DNA of 16,968 bases from JBEATZ01 sp041178545 (lineage in GTDB: Bacteria > Planctomycetota > UBA1135 > UBA2386): contig JBEGVB010000102.1 in the NCBI GenBank assembly GCA_041178545.1, forward strand, positions 1-16,968. The letters run 5' to 3'. Below are positions 1-6,878 of the stretch, piece after piece. The translations under genes were made by a program, and so were the position numbers. Under the pieces are notes generated by a model. The model made no database searches and was not told the DNA's origin. It was given only the letters and a program-made list of their open reading frames with translations. Position 1 is the first letter of the stretch; every line of letters begins with the position of its first letter.

Positions 1-441
1 GACTTCCCGCGCCACCTCGGCCACGAAGGTTCGGGCCTACGCCCGATCCGCGAGCTGTTCGAGCGGCTGCCCGGACTCGGTGACCAGCGCTCGCGCAGCC
101 TCGCGCTTGCCGTGTGCGAGCTGCACCTGGTGGTGCGCGACTTCGGCTCGCTGCGCAGCGGCACACTTGCCGAGCTGTACGACCGGCACTTCCGTGCCAA
201 GGACTTCCCGGTGGCGCTCTTCGCGCTCGCCATCGGTGCCGACGTGGGCGGCCGGCTGGGGCGGGAGGCCGAGGGCGAGACCGTTGCGGCTGCGGTGCAA
301 GCCAACCTGGAGCTGCTGCGCAGTGCCGGGGGCTCGGTCGATGCTGCCGCGTTGCGCTCACAGCATGCGGAGGTCGAGGACTTCCGCAGGGCGCTGCACG
401 AGGCGCGCTCGCGGGCCATCGCGCCGCTGCGCTGGCGCTGA
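1..441 (+). CDS. cca: CCA-adding tRNA nucleotidyltransferase, C-terminal part (5' truncated by window)
   Basis: The reading frame is open from base 1 and ends at TGA 439-441, giving 146 residues of the C-terminal half; the start and the nucleotidyltransferase head lie outside the window. The fragment opens with DFPRHLGHEGSG, and further on has ELHLVVRDF, LAELYDRHF and ALAIGADVGGR. From memory these line up in order with the HD-domain and tail region of bacterial multifunctional CCA proteins (PRHHGH, an EFHDLIHTF-like helix, LFDS, EADVRGR, and a final arginine-rich helix ending near an IAAV-W motif). The family adds or repairs the 3' CCA end of tRNAs in the cytoplasm, and the HD domain of some members has phosphohydrolase activity. 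The first HD-motif residues (HDLGK) would lie just upstream and cannot be checked. It is convergent with the next gene, with only 3 bp between stops. Family membership is judged from remembered motif order, not an alignment. Confidence 0.8.
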   Translation, partial: DFPRHLGHEGSGLRPIRELFERLPGLGDQRSRSLALAVCELHLVVRDFGSLRSGTLAELYDRHFRAKDFPVALFALAIGADVGGRLGREAEGETVAAAVQANLELLRSAGGSVDAAALRSQHAEVEDFRRALHEARSRAIAPLRWR

Positions 442-444
442 GGC

Positions 445-3186
445 TCAGCGCGGCGGCAATCGCAACTCGACGGGCGCAGGCTCGATGCCGGGCGCGAGCT
501 CGACCTTCACCTCAGGCCCTGCTGCACCCTGACCGCCTTCGCCGATGGCACGCGCACGCAGCGTGTAGGTGCCGGGTGCGAGGCTGCGGAAGGCAAAGCG
601 GCCGTTGGAACTGGGCTGGGGCTGCATGTCGTTGCACTCGACGAGGACGAGACCGGGTGCGCTGCCGTCGGCTGCCACCACCGTGCCCTTGATCTGCAAC
701 GCCGAGTCCATGCGGACGGTGCCGAGGTCGCGCGTGGCACCCTCGGTCACGACCACCGCGGGCACCTTGGTCTCGGTGAAGTCACCGTGCGTGACCACCA
801 CCTCGTAGGTACCCGGCGGCACGTCGTCGATCACAGCCCGTCCCTCGGCATCGGTCTTCTTCGTGTCGCCGCCCAGCGACGTCGTGAACGTCGTGCCCTC
901 CTCGCCATCGCCGATGCTGAGGCCCATCACCACCACGTTGCTGCGCACCATGTTGGAGCCGTTGCCACCGGCCTGGGGCTTGCGCACCTCGACGCGCGCG
1001 CCGGCCACCGGCTGCGTCGGGTCGGCGGCACGGACAGCCTGCAGCACGATGCGGCCGAGCTGCAGCACCAGGTCGACGCGGTGCTCCTTCACGCCCTCGG
1101 GGATCACCGCCTCGGCCTCGGCCTTCACCAGCTGACCGGACTTGCCGAAGAACACCGTGTAGGTGCCGGGAGCCACGTCCACGATCTCGAAGGTGCCTGC
1201 TGCATCCGTGCGGGCCGAGGGGCCGCCAGCGCCGAGGAACCCGAGGCTGGGGAACGACATCTCGATGGCACCACCGCTGCCCAGCTGGATGCCTCCTTGT
1301 GGCTGTTCCCGCCTCGCGCTGAGCTCGACCTCGGCGCCTGCAACCGGGCCCTCGGCACCGCGCACGGTGCCGTGCAACCGCACCATCTGCGGCTTGCGCA
1401 GCTCGATCACGGCCTGCTGGTCGGCAACCACCACGATGCGCTTGCTCGTTTCGGACAACTCGTCGGCGCTGCGCACCGCGATCTCGGGCCCACCGGCCAC
1501 GCGGATCGTGGGCTGCCTGCCCTGCAGCCGAACCTCGTAATCACCGGGCAGCAGTTTGCGGAACGTGGCCTTCCCCTTGTCGTCGGTGGCCTCCATGTCC
1601 TCGCGAGGCTCCGCCGGGCCCAAGGGGCCCTGCAGCACCACGGCGGTCTCGAGGCTTGGCTTGCCCTCGGCATCCACCACGGTCACCTCGATGGAGCCGC
1701 TCGCCAGCATCCTGAGCTCGAGCTCGACGGTGCCGCTCGCAGGCATGCCCTGCACCAACGGCTGCGGGCCCGGGTGGCGCGAATGGTCGGCACGGAACTG
1801 GAGCGTGCCCGCTGGCAGTCCCTGCAGCGTTGCAATGCCCTGCGCATCGGTCTTCGCGCTGCCCACCCTGCGTTCCTCGCCGTAGTAGGGCTCGACCTCG
1901 CCGGAGGCGCTGCGCGAGCGCACGGTGCGGGTCGCCACGACGCGTGATCCACGCACCCGGTTGCCGCCGATCTCGACGACCTGGTCGGGCTGCTGCTCCG
2001 GTGCGGGCAGGCTCGCGACCACCTCGGCACCTGCGAGCGGCTCGCCCTTCGGGTCGAGCACCCGCACGCGCGCGATGGCGCCGCGGCTCGCGGTGACCAA
2101 CACGTTCTCCAGCACGCCACCCGCATCGAGCACGAGGCCCCGGAGTTCCGCAGGGACGTGGTCCTTGCCGTTGGCGAGGATGCGCACGGTGCCAGGCGGC
2201 ACGTCGCGCAGCTCGAAGCGGCCCTCGGCATCGGTCTCGACATTGCGGAAGCTGCGGCGCGAGGAGTCGAACATGGCGCGCTCGGGGTCCTCGCCCTCGA
2301 CCTGGCTCTCGGCCCGGATCGTGCTGCCGACAACGGGAGCGCCGCCGAGGTCCACGAGCCTGCCGCGCACGGTGCCGAGCCGGACCATGCGCAGCTCTGC
2401 GCTCGTGGAGCCGACCGGAACGCCCTGGGCAAACGCGGTGGTGAACCCGTCCTGCGAGGCACGGATCGTCGCCTTGTCACCGTCGAGGTTGCGCAGCAGG
2501 AACCAGCCGCGTTCGTCCGTGGTGGTCGACTCCCCGGCGACGAACCGCTGCACGATGGTGCTGCCCCGCTCCTCCCTGCGCTGGGCGACGACCTTGGCGC
2601 CCGCGACCACCGCGCCGCGATCGTCGACCACGAAGCCGGCGATGCCCTTGCCTTCCTTCACCACGAGCACGAGGTCGGTCTTCTGCTGCTTCTCGGCGAG
2701 CGCGACCTGCGTCTGGGTGGGGAGGAAGCGCGGGGACGCCGTGCGCACCATCAGCTCCCCGGCTGCGACGCCCGGGAGCTCGAACCGGCCCGAGGCATCG
2801 GTGCGCACCTGGCGGTACCGCTGCGGCGCGCCACCACCGAGGCCGAAGAACCCCGCCTCCGCCGGGCGCCAGCTCACCTCCACGTCGGCTGCCGGGGTGC
2901 CGGCCTCGTCCTGGACGATGCCCGCCAACAAGCCGCTGCCGGTGGGACGGTCCGCCTCGCCAGGAGAGGTCTGGGCGACCTCGACGCGATCGGCACCCTC
3001 CGGTTGCGCGGGGTCGCCCTGCCGGAGCGCTCCCACGGCACCCTCGCCGGACTGCTGGGTTGCAGTCGTCTCGGCAACCGGGACCGCCGTCATGTCTCCC
3101 TCCTCACTCCCTGCGGGCCAGAAGACGAAGGCAAGGGCCGCCGCGAGTGCGGTGCCGAGGACGAGGACCAGGGGACGTTGGGCCAT
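445..3186 (-). CDS. Membrane-anchored protein with eight carboxypeptidase regulatory-like (CnaB-type) domains
   Basis: A 913-residue protein. I chose the ATG at 3186 because it puts a hydrophobic segment (about residues 4-22, MAQRPLVLVLGTALAAALAF) at the N-terminus as an uncleaved anchor or signal; the frame stays open 26 codons further up to 3264. No Shine-Dalgarno sequence precedes it. After an acidic, low-complexity linker (to about residue 85) there are eight repeats of about 80-120 residues. Each starts with a G-x-V-x-D/x-G-x-P-V-x-G-A-x-V strand pair and ends with T-D-x-x-G-x-F-x-x-x-x-x-P-G-x-Y/x-x-V; examples are RTDASGRFELPGV, ETDAEGRFELRDVPPG and KTDAEGRAVIDDVPPG. This is the signature of the CarboxypepD_reg/CnaB transthyretin-like beta-sandwich, a structural or adhesive module with no catalytic residues of its own. 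No peptidase domain is present. It is probably an extended periplasmic or surface stalk. Ligand unknown. Confidence 0.85.
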   Translation of the reverse strand: MAQRPLVLVLGTALAAALAFVFWPAGSEEGDMTAVPVAETTATQQSGEGAVGALRQGDPAQPEGADRVEVAQTSPGEADRPTGSGLLAGIVQDEAGTPAADVEVSWRPAEAGFFGLGGGAPQRYRQVRTDASGRFELPGVAAGELMVRTASPRFLPTQTQVALAEKQQKTDLVLVVKEGKGIAGFVVDDRGAVVAGAKVVAQRREERGSTIVQRFVAGESTTTDERGWFLLRNLDGDKATIRASQDGFTTAFAQGVPVGSTSAELRMVRLGTVRGRLVDLGGAPVVGSTIRAESQVEGEDPERAMFDSSRRSFRNVETDAEGRFELRDVPPGTVRILANGKDHVPAELRGLVLDAGGVLENVLVTASRGAIARVRVLDPKGEPLAGAEVVASLPAPEQQPDQVVEIGGNRVRGSRVVATRTVRSRSASGEVEPYYGEERRVGSAKTDAQGIATLQGLPAGTLQFRADHSRHPGPQPLVQGMPASGTVELELRMLASGSIEVTVVDAEGKPSLETAVVLQGPLGPAEPREDMEATDDKGKATFRKLLPGDYEVRLQGRQPTIRVAGGPEIAVRSADELSETSKRIVVVADQQAVIELRKPQMVRLHGTVRGAEGPVAGAEVELSARREQPQGGIQLGSGGAIEMSFPSLGFLGAGGPSARTDAAGTFEIVDVAPGTYTVFFGKSGQLVKAEAEAVIPEGVKEHRVDLVLQLGRIVLQAVRAADPTQPVAGARVEVRKPQAGGNGSNMVRSNVVVMGLSIGDGEEGTTFTTSLGGDTKKTDAEGRAVIDDVPPGTYEVVVTHGDFTETKVPAVVVTEGATRDLGTVRMDSALQIKGTVVAADGSAPGLVLVECNDMQPQPSSNGRFAFRSLAPGTYTLRARAIGEGGQGAAGPEVKVELAPGIEPAPVELRLPPR

Positions 3187-3299
3187 GGAGGAACGGCGGT
3201 CGACGTAGGATGCGGGCAATCCCTCCCACTCCACCGGACGGGTGGGGAGACGCCACGGGTGCACACCATACGGACTCGAGCCCGTCCCTCCTCGGTCCG

Positions 3300-3316
3300 C
3301 GTCCAGCGGCTGGACG
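3300..3316. promoter_or_regulatory. Perfect 7-bp inverted repeat in a divergent promoter region (possible operator)
   Basis: CGTCCAG-CGG-CTGGACG is a perfect dyad with 7-bp arms and a 3-bp centre. It lies in the 182 bp between the divergent starts of the beta-sandwich stalk protein (3186) and the M24 peptidase (3369), 53 bp before the peptidase start. A symmetric site of this size fits a dimeric repressor or activator. High-GC DNA makes short dyads common, so function is uncertain. Confidence 0.3.
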
Positions 3317-3354
3317 TCGCACAGGAGCCCGCAGCGCGCGTGGGCGTCCTTCCG

Positions 3355-3360
3355 TAGGAT
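3355..3360 (+). promoter_or_regulatory. Possible -10 element (TAGGAT) for the M24 peptidase, implying a nearly leaderless mRNA
   Basis: TAGGAT fits the TAnnnT pattern of a sigma-70 -10 box in an otherwise GC-rich stretch and lies 8 bp before the ATG at 3369. Transcription starting about 7 nt downstream would begin at or next to the start codon. The absence of any Shine-Dalgarno sequence before that ATG agrees with this. No convincing -35 box is seen. The longer string TAGGATCCGC recurs on the minus strand in front of the Tat-subunit gene (9062-9053). Confidence 0.3.
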
Positions 3361-3368
3361 CCGCCCCC

Positions 3369-4781
3369 ATGCCCAGCACCCAGCACCACAAGAGCCGCCG
3401 TCAGGAGTTCCTCGGCAGCATCGACACGCCAGTCCTGCTCATGGCCGGCGGGTGGATCTCCCGCAACTACCCTGCCAACTGGATGCCCTACCGGGCGGAC
3501 AGCACCATGCTGTTCTTCTTCCCGGTGGTCGAGCCCGGTTCGGCCGCGCTCTTCGACCCGAAGGACAAGTCGGTCACGGTGTTCCTCGACGAGCGCACGC
3601 CTGAGGACGCCCTGTGGCACGGCACCGTGCCCGGCTTCGCCGACATGAAGAAGATCCTCGGCGTGGATGCCGTGGTGAAGCGCTCCGAGCTCGCCGCCCA
3701 CGTGAAGAAGCAATGTGGCAAGCGCAAGGTCATGAGCCTCGCGGTGGCCGACCCGCGCGCGACGGCAGAAGCAGCATCCATCACCGGCGAGGAACTCGAC
3801 TTCTTCCGTGCCGAGAGGGTCGGACACGCAGTCCTCGTCGCGGCGATCGCCAAGCTGCGCAACCACAAGGCCCCCGACGAACTGGCGGAGATGCGTCGTG
3901 CAGCCGCCATCACGCGCGACGCCCACGTGGCCGCCATGGCCCGCACGCGCGCAGGCCTCTACGAGCAGGATCTCGTGGGCGTGGTGGAGGGCATCTTCGC
4001 CAGACAGGGTGCCGTGCCCGCCTACAACACGATCCTGAGCGTGCGCGGCGAGGTGCTGCACAACCATGCGCACGGCAACCTGCTCATGGAACCGGACCTG
4101 GTCCTGCTGGACGCGGGTGCCGAGCTTGCCTCCGGCTACTGCGCCGACGTGACGCGCACCTGGCCGGTCTCGGGCCACTTCTCGGCCGAGGCCCGCGACG
4201 TCTACGACATCGTCCTCGCAGCCGAGAAGGCCGCGATCGGGATGGTGAAGCCGGGCGTGCGCTACCGCGACGTGCACCTGTGCGCCGCGCGCGTGCTCAC
4301 CGACGGTCTCGTGCAGATGGGGTTGCTGAAGGGTGCGTCGGACGGCCTGGTCGAAGCAGGCGCGCACGCACTGTTCTTCCCCCACGGCGTCGGCCACCTG
4401 CTCGGCCTCGACGTGCACGACATGGAGGGCTTTGGCGACCAGATCGCCTATGCGAAGGGCCGCACGCGCAGCGACCAGTTCGGCACCGCGTACCTGCGGC
4501 TCGACATCGACCTGGAACCGGGCATGTGCGTGACCATCGAGCCCGGCATCTACTTCGTCCCCGCCATCCTGCAGGACAAGGAGATGCGCGCGCGCTTCAA
4601 GGGCATGGTGGACTTCAAGAAGGCAGAGACCTTCCTCACCATGAACAACCTGCGCGGGTTCGGCGGCATCCGCATCGAGGACGACGTGCTTTGCACCAAG
4701 TCCGGGCACGAGGTGCTCACGGCTGCCGTGCCGAAGGAGCGCATTGCCGTCGAGGCGCTCGTGGGCTCGGCCGTCGGCTGA
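3369..4781 (+). CDS. M24B family metallopeptidase (Xaa-Pro aminopeptidase / prolidase type)
   Basis: A 470-residue protein, close to the usual length of bacterial aminopeptidase P. The ATG at 3369 was chosen because the protein starts just before the N-terminal AMP_N-like domain (RQEF, then YRADSTMLFFFP), although the frame is open far upstream. The C-terminal pita-bread domain has all five expected metal ligands: D248 (LLDAGAE), D260 (CADVTRTWPV), H343 (HGVGHLLGLDVHD), E391 (TIEPGIYF) and E437 (GIRIEDDVL). The accessory histidines H339 and H350 are also there. The family removes the N-terminal residue preceding proline using two Mn2+ or similar ions. No signal peptide is seen, so it is expected in the cytoplasm, working in peptide turnover. 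It is a single-gene unit: divergent from the stalk protein and convergent (12 bp gap) with the small Cys-rich gene. Aminopeptidase P and dipeptide-specific prolidase cannot be separated from sequence alone. Confidence 0.93.
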   Translation: MPSTQHHKSRRQEFLGSIDTPVLLMAGGWISRNYPANWMPYRADSTMLFFFPVVEPGSAALFDPKDKSVTVFLDERTPEDALWHGTVPGFADMKKILGVDAVVKRSELAAHVKKQCGKRKVMSLAVADPRATAEAASITGEELDFFRAERVGHAVLVAAIAKLRNHKAPDELAEMRRAAAITRDAHVAAMARTRAGLYEQDLVGVVEGIFARQGAVPAYNTILSVRGEVLHNHAHGNLLMEPDLVLLDAGAELASGYCADVTRTWPVSGHFSAEARDVYDIVLAAEKAAIGMVKPGVRYRDVHLCAARVLTDGLVQMGLLKGASDGLVEAGAHALFFPHGVGHLLGLDVHDMEGFGDQIAYAKGRTRSDQFGTAYLRLDIDLEPGMCVTIEPGIYFVPAILQDKEMRARFKGMVDFKKAETFLTMNNLRGFGGIRIEDDVLCTKSGHEVLTAAVPKERIAVEALVGSAVG

Positions 4782-4793
4782 GCCGGTGGGACG

Positions 4794-5033
4794 TCAGTCG
4801 GCGGGCGGTGCGATGCCGGACTCGGCGCGCAACTGGTCCACCACTGCGGCAAGCCCTTGCACACAGGGGTCACAGTTGGAACTGCAGCACCAGCGCCAGC
4901 CGTCGGTGAAGTCGCGCAGGTGCTGGGCCACGAAGGCGGCATAGGAACGGTCGATGCCGCGCTCCACGAGGAGTGCGCAGGCGCGTTCGAGCTGCAGCGG
5001 GGTCGGTTCCATGGGGCGCGTGGCGCCCCACAC
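4794..5033 (-). CDS. Small cysteine-cluster protein (CCxxxCxxC), unknown function
   Basis: A 79-residue frame starting at GTG 5033-5031, whose G is shared with the last base of the TAG stop of the universal stress protein gene (TAGTG overlap). An alternative ATG at 5012 would give 72 residues (MEPTPLQLERACALL...). The body is amphipathic helix (YAAFVAQHLRDFTDGW), then a cluster WCCSSNCDPCVQG, then another helix. The C-C-x3-C-x2-C-V arrangement resembles the short Oxidored-like motif (CCG-x-C-x-x-C-V) that I know from small bacterial and mitochondrial proteins, and it could bind zinc or an Fe-S cluster. That relation is a motif resemblance only. Reasons to believe it is real are the translational-coupling geometry, the clean protein-like composition and the lack of another gene in the 247 bp between its neighbours. 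Role unknown; co-transcription with the stress protein is likely. Confidence 0.6.
   Translation of the reverse strand: MWGATRPMEPTPLQLERACALLVERGIDRSYAAFVAQHLRDFTDGWRWCCSSNCDPCVQGLAAVVDQLRAESGIAPPAD
5012..5030 (-). other. Hairpin between the stress-protein stop and the downstream ATG candidate
   Basis: TGGGGCG-CGTGG-CGCCCCA is a perfect 7-bp stem with a 5-nt loop. On the minus strand it begins 2 nt past the TAG stop of the stress gene, and its far arm includes the A of the alternative ATG (5012) of the small Cys-rich gene. There is no T-run, so it is not a classic intrinsic terminator. It may stabilise the 3' end of the stress-gene message or mask that internal start. Confidence 0.4.
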
Positions 5034-5485
5034 TAACCCTTGGCGGGGGCGGGCGGGAACACGATGACGGGCGTGTGCGCGTGGCGCAGCACGGCTTCGG
5101 CCACCGAACCCAGCAACAGGCGACGCAGGCCGCTGCGCCCGTGCGAGGCCATGGCGATGTAGTCGGCCTTCTCGACAATGGCACAGTCGGCAATGGCGCG
5201 CGGCACGTCAAAGCCCTCGACCACCTTGGCGGTGACCTTGATGCCTTCCTGCTTGCCGAGATCGAGCGCCATGTCGTTGAGGCGCACCTCCCAGTCCGCG
5301 CGCACCTGCTCGCGCACCGGGTAGGTGGCAGCCATGCCGCCGCCCGCGACCACCTCGAAGGGGACGTCTTCGACGACCGCCAGGAGGAGGACGGGGAGTT
5401 TCAACTGCTTCGCGAGGTTCACGGCCGGCTGGAACGCGCGGCGCGACTCGGGACTGAGATCCGTGGTGATGAGGACTCCGGGCAT
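5033..5485 (-). CDS. Universal stress protein (UspA family)
   Basis: A 150-residue single-domain protein, the standard Usp length. I chose ATG 5485 because AGGAGAG sits 7-8 nt upstream and the family's first strand follows at once (PGVLITTDLSPESRRA); the frame is open well upstream but that part is not Usp-like. The nucleotide-binding end reads ASHGRSGLRRLLLGS, matching the G-x9-G-S phosphate loop of ATP-binding Usps, followed by VAEAVLRHAHTPVIVF. The first glycine of G-x2-G-x9-G is Ala here, which is common. The N-terminal Asp (TTDLS) that contacts adenine is present. These cytoplasmic proteins bind ATP and help in stress survival, often as dimers. It is divergent from the CBS-domain gene (another adenine-nucleotide-binding type) across 164 bp, so joint regulation is plausible. 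It probably shares a message with the small Cys-rich gene downstream. Confidence 0.93.
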   Translation of the reverse strand: MPGVLITTDLSPESRRAFQPAVNLAKQLKLPVLLLAVVEDVPFEVVAGGGMAATYPVREQVRADWEVRLNDMALDLGKQEGIKVTAKVVEGFDVPRAIADCAIVEKADYIAMASHGRSGLRRLLLGSVAEAVLRHAHTPVIVFPPAPAKG

Positions 5486-5514
5486 CGCTGTTCTCTCCTG
5501 GCGGCGAACTCTCG

Positions 5515-5534
5515 CCGACACTTGGGATTGTCGG
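5515..5534. promoter_or_regulatory. Inverted repeat CCGACA-N8-TGTCGG upstream of the universal stress gene
   Basis: Perfect 6-bp arms (5515-5520 and 5529-5534) are separated by 8 bp, in the intergenic space between the divergent Usp and CBS genes. It lies 30 bp before the Usp ATG and just above its Shine-Dalgarno sequence. It could be an operator serving one or both genes, or a hairpin in the Usp leader RNA. Confidence 0.35.
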
Positions 5535-5649
5535 AGGTTACCCGTCCCGGGAGAAAGTGGCCTCCTCCCCGGACCAACTACGAACACGAGCCCACACACG
5601 TGGCGCGGCGTCGGCTCGATAGTCAGGACAACCCGAGAGAGGTGAGACC

Positions 5650-6204
5650 ATGAGTGCGAAGACGATCGTCCGGCCGAAGCCGAGGAGCATGCCCAAGACC
5701 GCCAAGAAGACTGCTCCCCGCAGTTCTGCCAAGGACTGGAGGGAGATGAAGGCATCCGACATCATGCAGACGAACGTCATCACCGTGACCGAGGACGCGT
5801 CGCTCTCGGAGGTGGAGACGCTGCTGAGCGAGAACCGCATCACCGGCATGCCAGTCACCGACGAGGCAGGCGACCTGGTCGGGGTGATCTCGGTCACCGA
5901 CCTGATCGAGCGCTACACCGAGGACGCGGACGCGCGCCCCCGCCGCGGACGCGGCTTCTACGACGTGGCCACCTACGGGCTCGAGGACGAGGACCTCGAG
6001 ACCTTTGACGTGCCCAAGGAGTCGGAGGAGACCGCAGGGTCGCTCATGACCGCCGAGGTGCTCACGGTGAAGTCGGACCTGACGCTGCGGCTCGTGGCGC
6101 GGGAGATGGTGCGGCACAAGGTGCACCGCCTCCTCGTCAACGAGGGCCGCAAGACCGTCGGCATCATCACCACGATGGACCTGCTGCGCGCCGCCAGCAA
6201 GTGA
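5650..6204 (+). CDS. CBS-domain pair protein with a basic N-terminal tail
   Basis: A 184-residue protein starting at ATG 5650, preceded by GAGAGGTGAG at good spacing. Residues 1-30 form a Lys/Arg/Pro/Ala-rich tail (nine basic residues, no hydrophobic segment). CBS domain 1 follows at about 34-90 (KASDIMQTNVITVTEDASL ... GMPVTDEAGDLVGVISVTDL) and CBS domain 2 at about 130-184 (SLMTAEVLTV ... VHRLLVNEGRKTVGIITTMDL). An acidic loop of about 35 residues joins them. Paired CBS motifs form a Bateman module that binds AMP, ATP or similar ligands and acts as an energy sensor; no effector domain is attached, so the partner is unknown. The tail may bind nucleic acid or an acidic partner. It is divergent from the Usp gene and convergent (5 bp gap) with the lipoprotein gene. 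Confidence 0.92.
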   Translation: MSAKTIVRPKPRSMPKTAKKTAPRSSAKDWREMKASDIMQTNVITVTEDASLSEVETLLSENRITGMPVTDEAGDLVGVISVTDLIERYTEDADARPRRGRGFYDVATYGLEDEDLETFDVPKESEETAGSLMTAEVLTVKSDLTLRLVAREMVRHKVHRLLVNEGRKTVGIITTMDLLRAASK

Positions 6205-6209
6205 ACGCG

Positions 6210-6878
6210 TCAGCGTGACCGAACGTGCGGTGCGGTGCTGCCGCGCAGCACGAGGCGCGTGAAGCGCCCCGTGTCGTCGAACGAGCCGAGGCCGATGCGT
6301 CCGGGCCATGCCGGCAGGTCACCCTCCAGCACCGGATCGGGCGCACGGTCGAACCAGACCCGCACACGCGCGCCCCTGCGCTCGATGCGCACGTGGCGGT
6401 AACCGCTGCCCCATGCGACACCCTGGGTGCGCTGCACGGTGCGCGGCGCACGGTCGGCGCCGTCCACGACTTGTAGGTGGTGCGCGCTGCCGTCCGCTGC
6501 GCTCGCAAGGTGGGCGTAGCAGAAGTGCGCCGGGTCGCGGTGGCCGAACACGAACACGAGGTCGCGGTGCGGGTACTCACGCCCCGTCTGCCATGCGTCC
6601 ACCTCCAGCTCGAAGTCCCCCACCGTCACGTCGCGCAGCAGCGCGAGGTTGAGCGGCGAGCGGTGCGGTGGCGTGTAAGCACTCTGCTGGTGCAGGTCGA
6701 GCGCGCCGGTGCCGTCGACCTCGAGCCAGCGCCAGGCCTCCGGGTCCGTGCACTCGAACCGCTGCAGCGAGGCTTCCGTGGCGAAGTCCTCGGTGGCCAC
6801 CACGGGCAGGCCGCTGCATGCCGCCGCGAGCACGAGCGCGACGAGCCCACAGCCGCGCGTCAGGTGAACGAGGACCAC
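6210..6878 (-). CDS. Lipoprotein with a lectin/glucanase-like (DUF1080 / 3-keto-disaccharide hydrolase-like) fold
   Basis: 222 residues if started at GTG 6878, the only nearby start that retains the whole signal. This overlaps the end of the GMC gene by 19 bp and follows a GGTGGAGAA stretch. The N-terminus is a lipoprotein signal with lipobox LAAAC at Cys21, so the protein should be membrane-tethered outside the cytoplasm. The mature part is beta-rich, with the spacing of concanavalin A-like jelly rolls of the DUF1080 kind: WRWLEVDGTGALDL, then DVTVGDFELEVDAW, FVFGHRDPAHFCYAHLA, GYRHVRIERRGARVRVWFD and finally PGRIGLGSFDDTGRFTRLVL. PF06439-type proteins include enzymes that cleave 3-keto-glycosides, but I cannot point to catalytic residues here and it may only bind sugar. 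Translational coupling to the GMC gene supports a sugar-related role. Confidence is good for a lipoprotein, moderate for the fold and low for activity. Confidence 0.78.
   Translation of the reverse strand: MVLVHLTRGCGLVALVLAAACSGLPVVATEDFATEASLQRFECTDPEAWRWLEVDGTGALDLHQQSAYTPPHRSPLNLALLRDVTVGDFELEVDAWQTGREYPHRDLVFVFGHRDPAHFCYAHLASAADGSAHHLQVVDGADRAPRTVQRTQGVAWGSGYRHVRIERRGARVRVWFDRAPDPVLEGDLPAWPGRIGLGSFDDTGRFTRLVLRGSTAPHVRSR

Noticed and set aside
787..1947. Plus-strand 386-codon open frame inside the repeat protein
   Set aside because: Antisense shadow of the beta-sandwich repeats, no start signal or domain features.
3060..3368. Upstream extension of the M24 peptidase frame
   Set aside because: It overlaps the start of the divergent stalk-protein gene and adds basic low-complexity sequence ahead of a normal-length family member starting at 3369.
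3090..4709. Minus-strand 539-codon open frame over the M24 peptidase
   Set aside because: The peptidase on the plus strand has all metal ligands; the antisense frame is His/Val/Gly-rich without motifs.
5486..5755. Upstream extension of the universal stress protein to 5755
   Set aside because: The AGGAGAG ribosome site and the first Usp strand fix the start at 5485; the extension also runs into the CBS gene.
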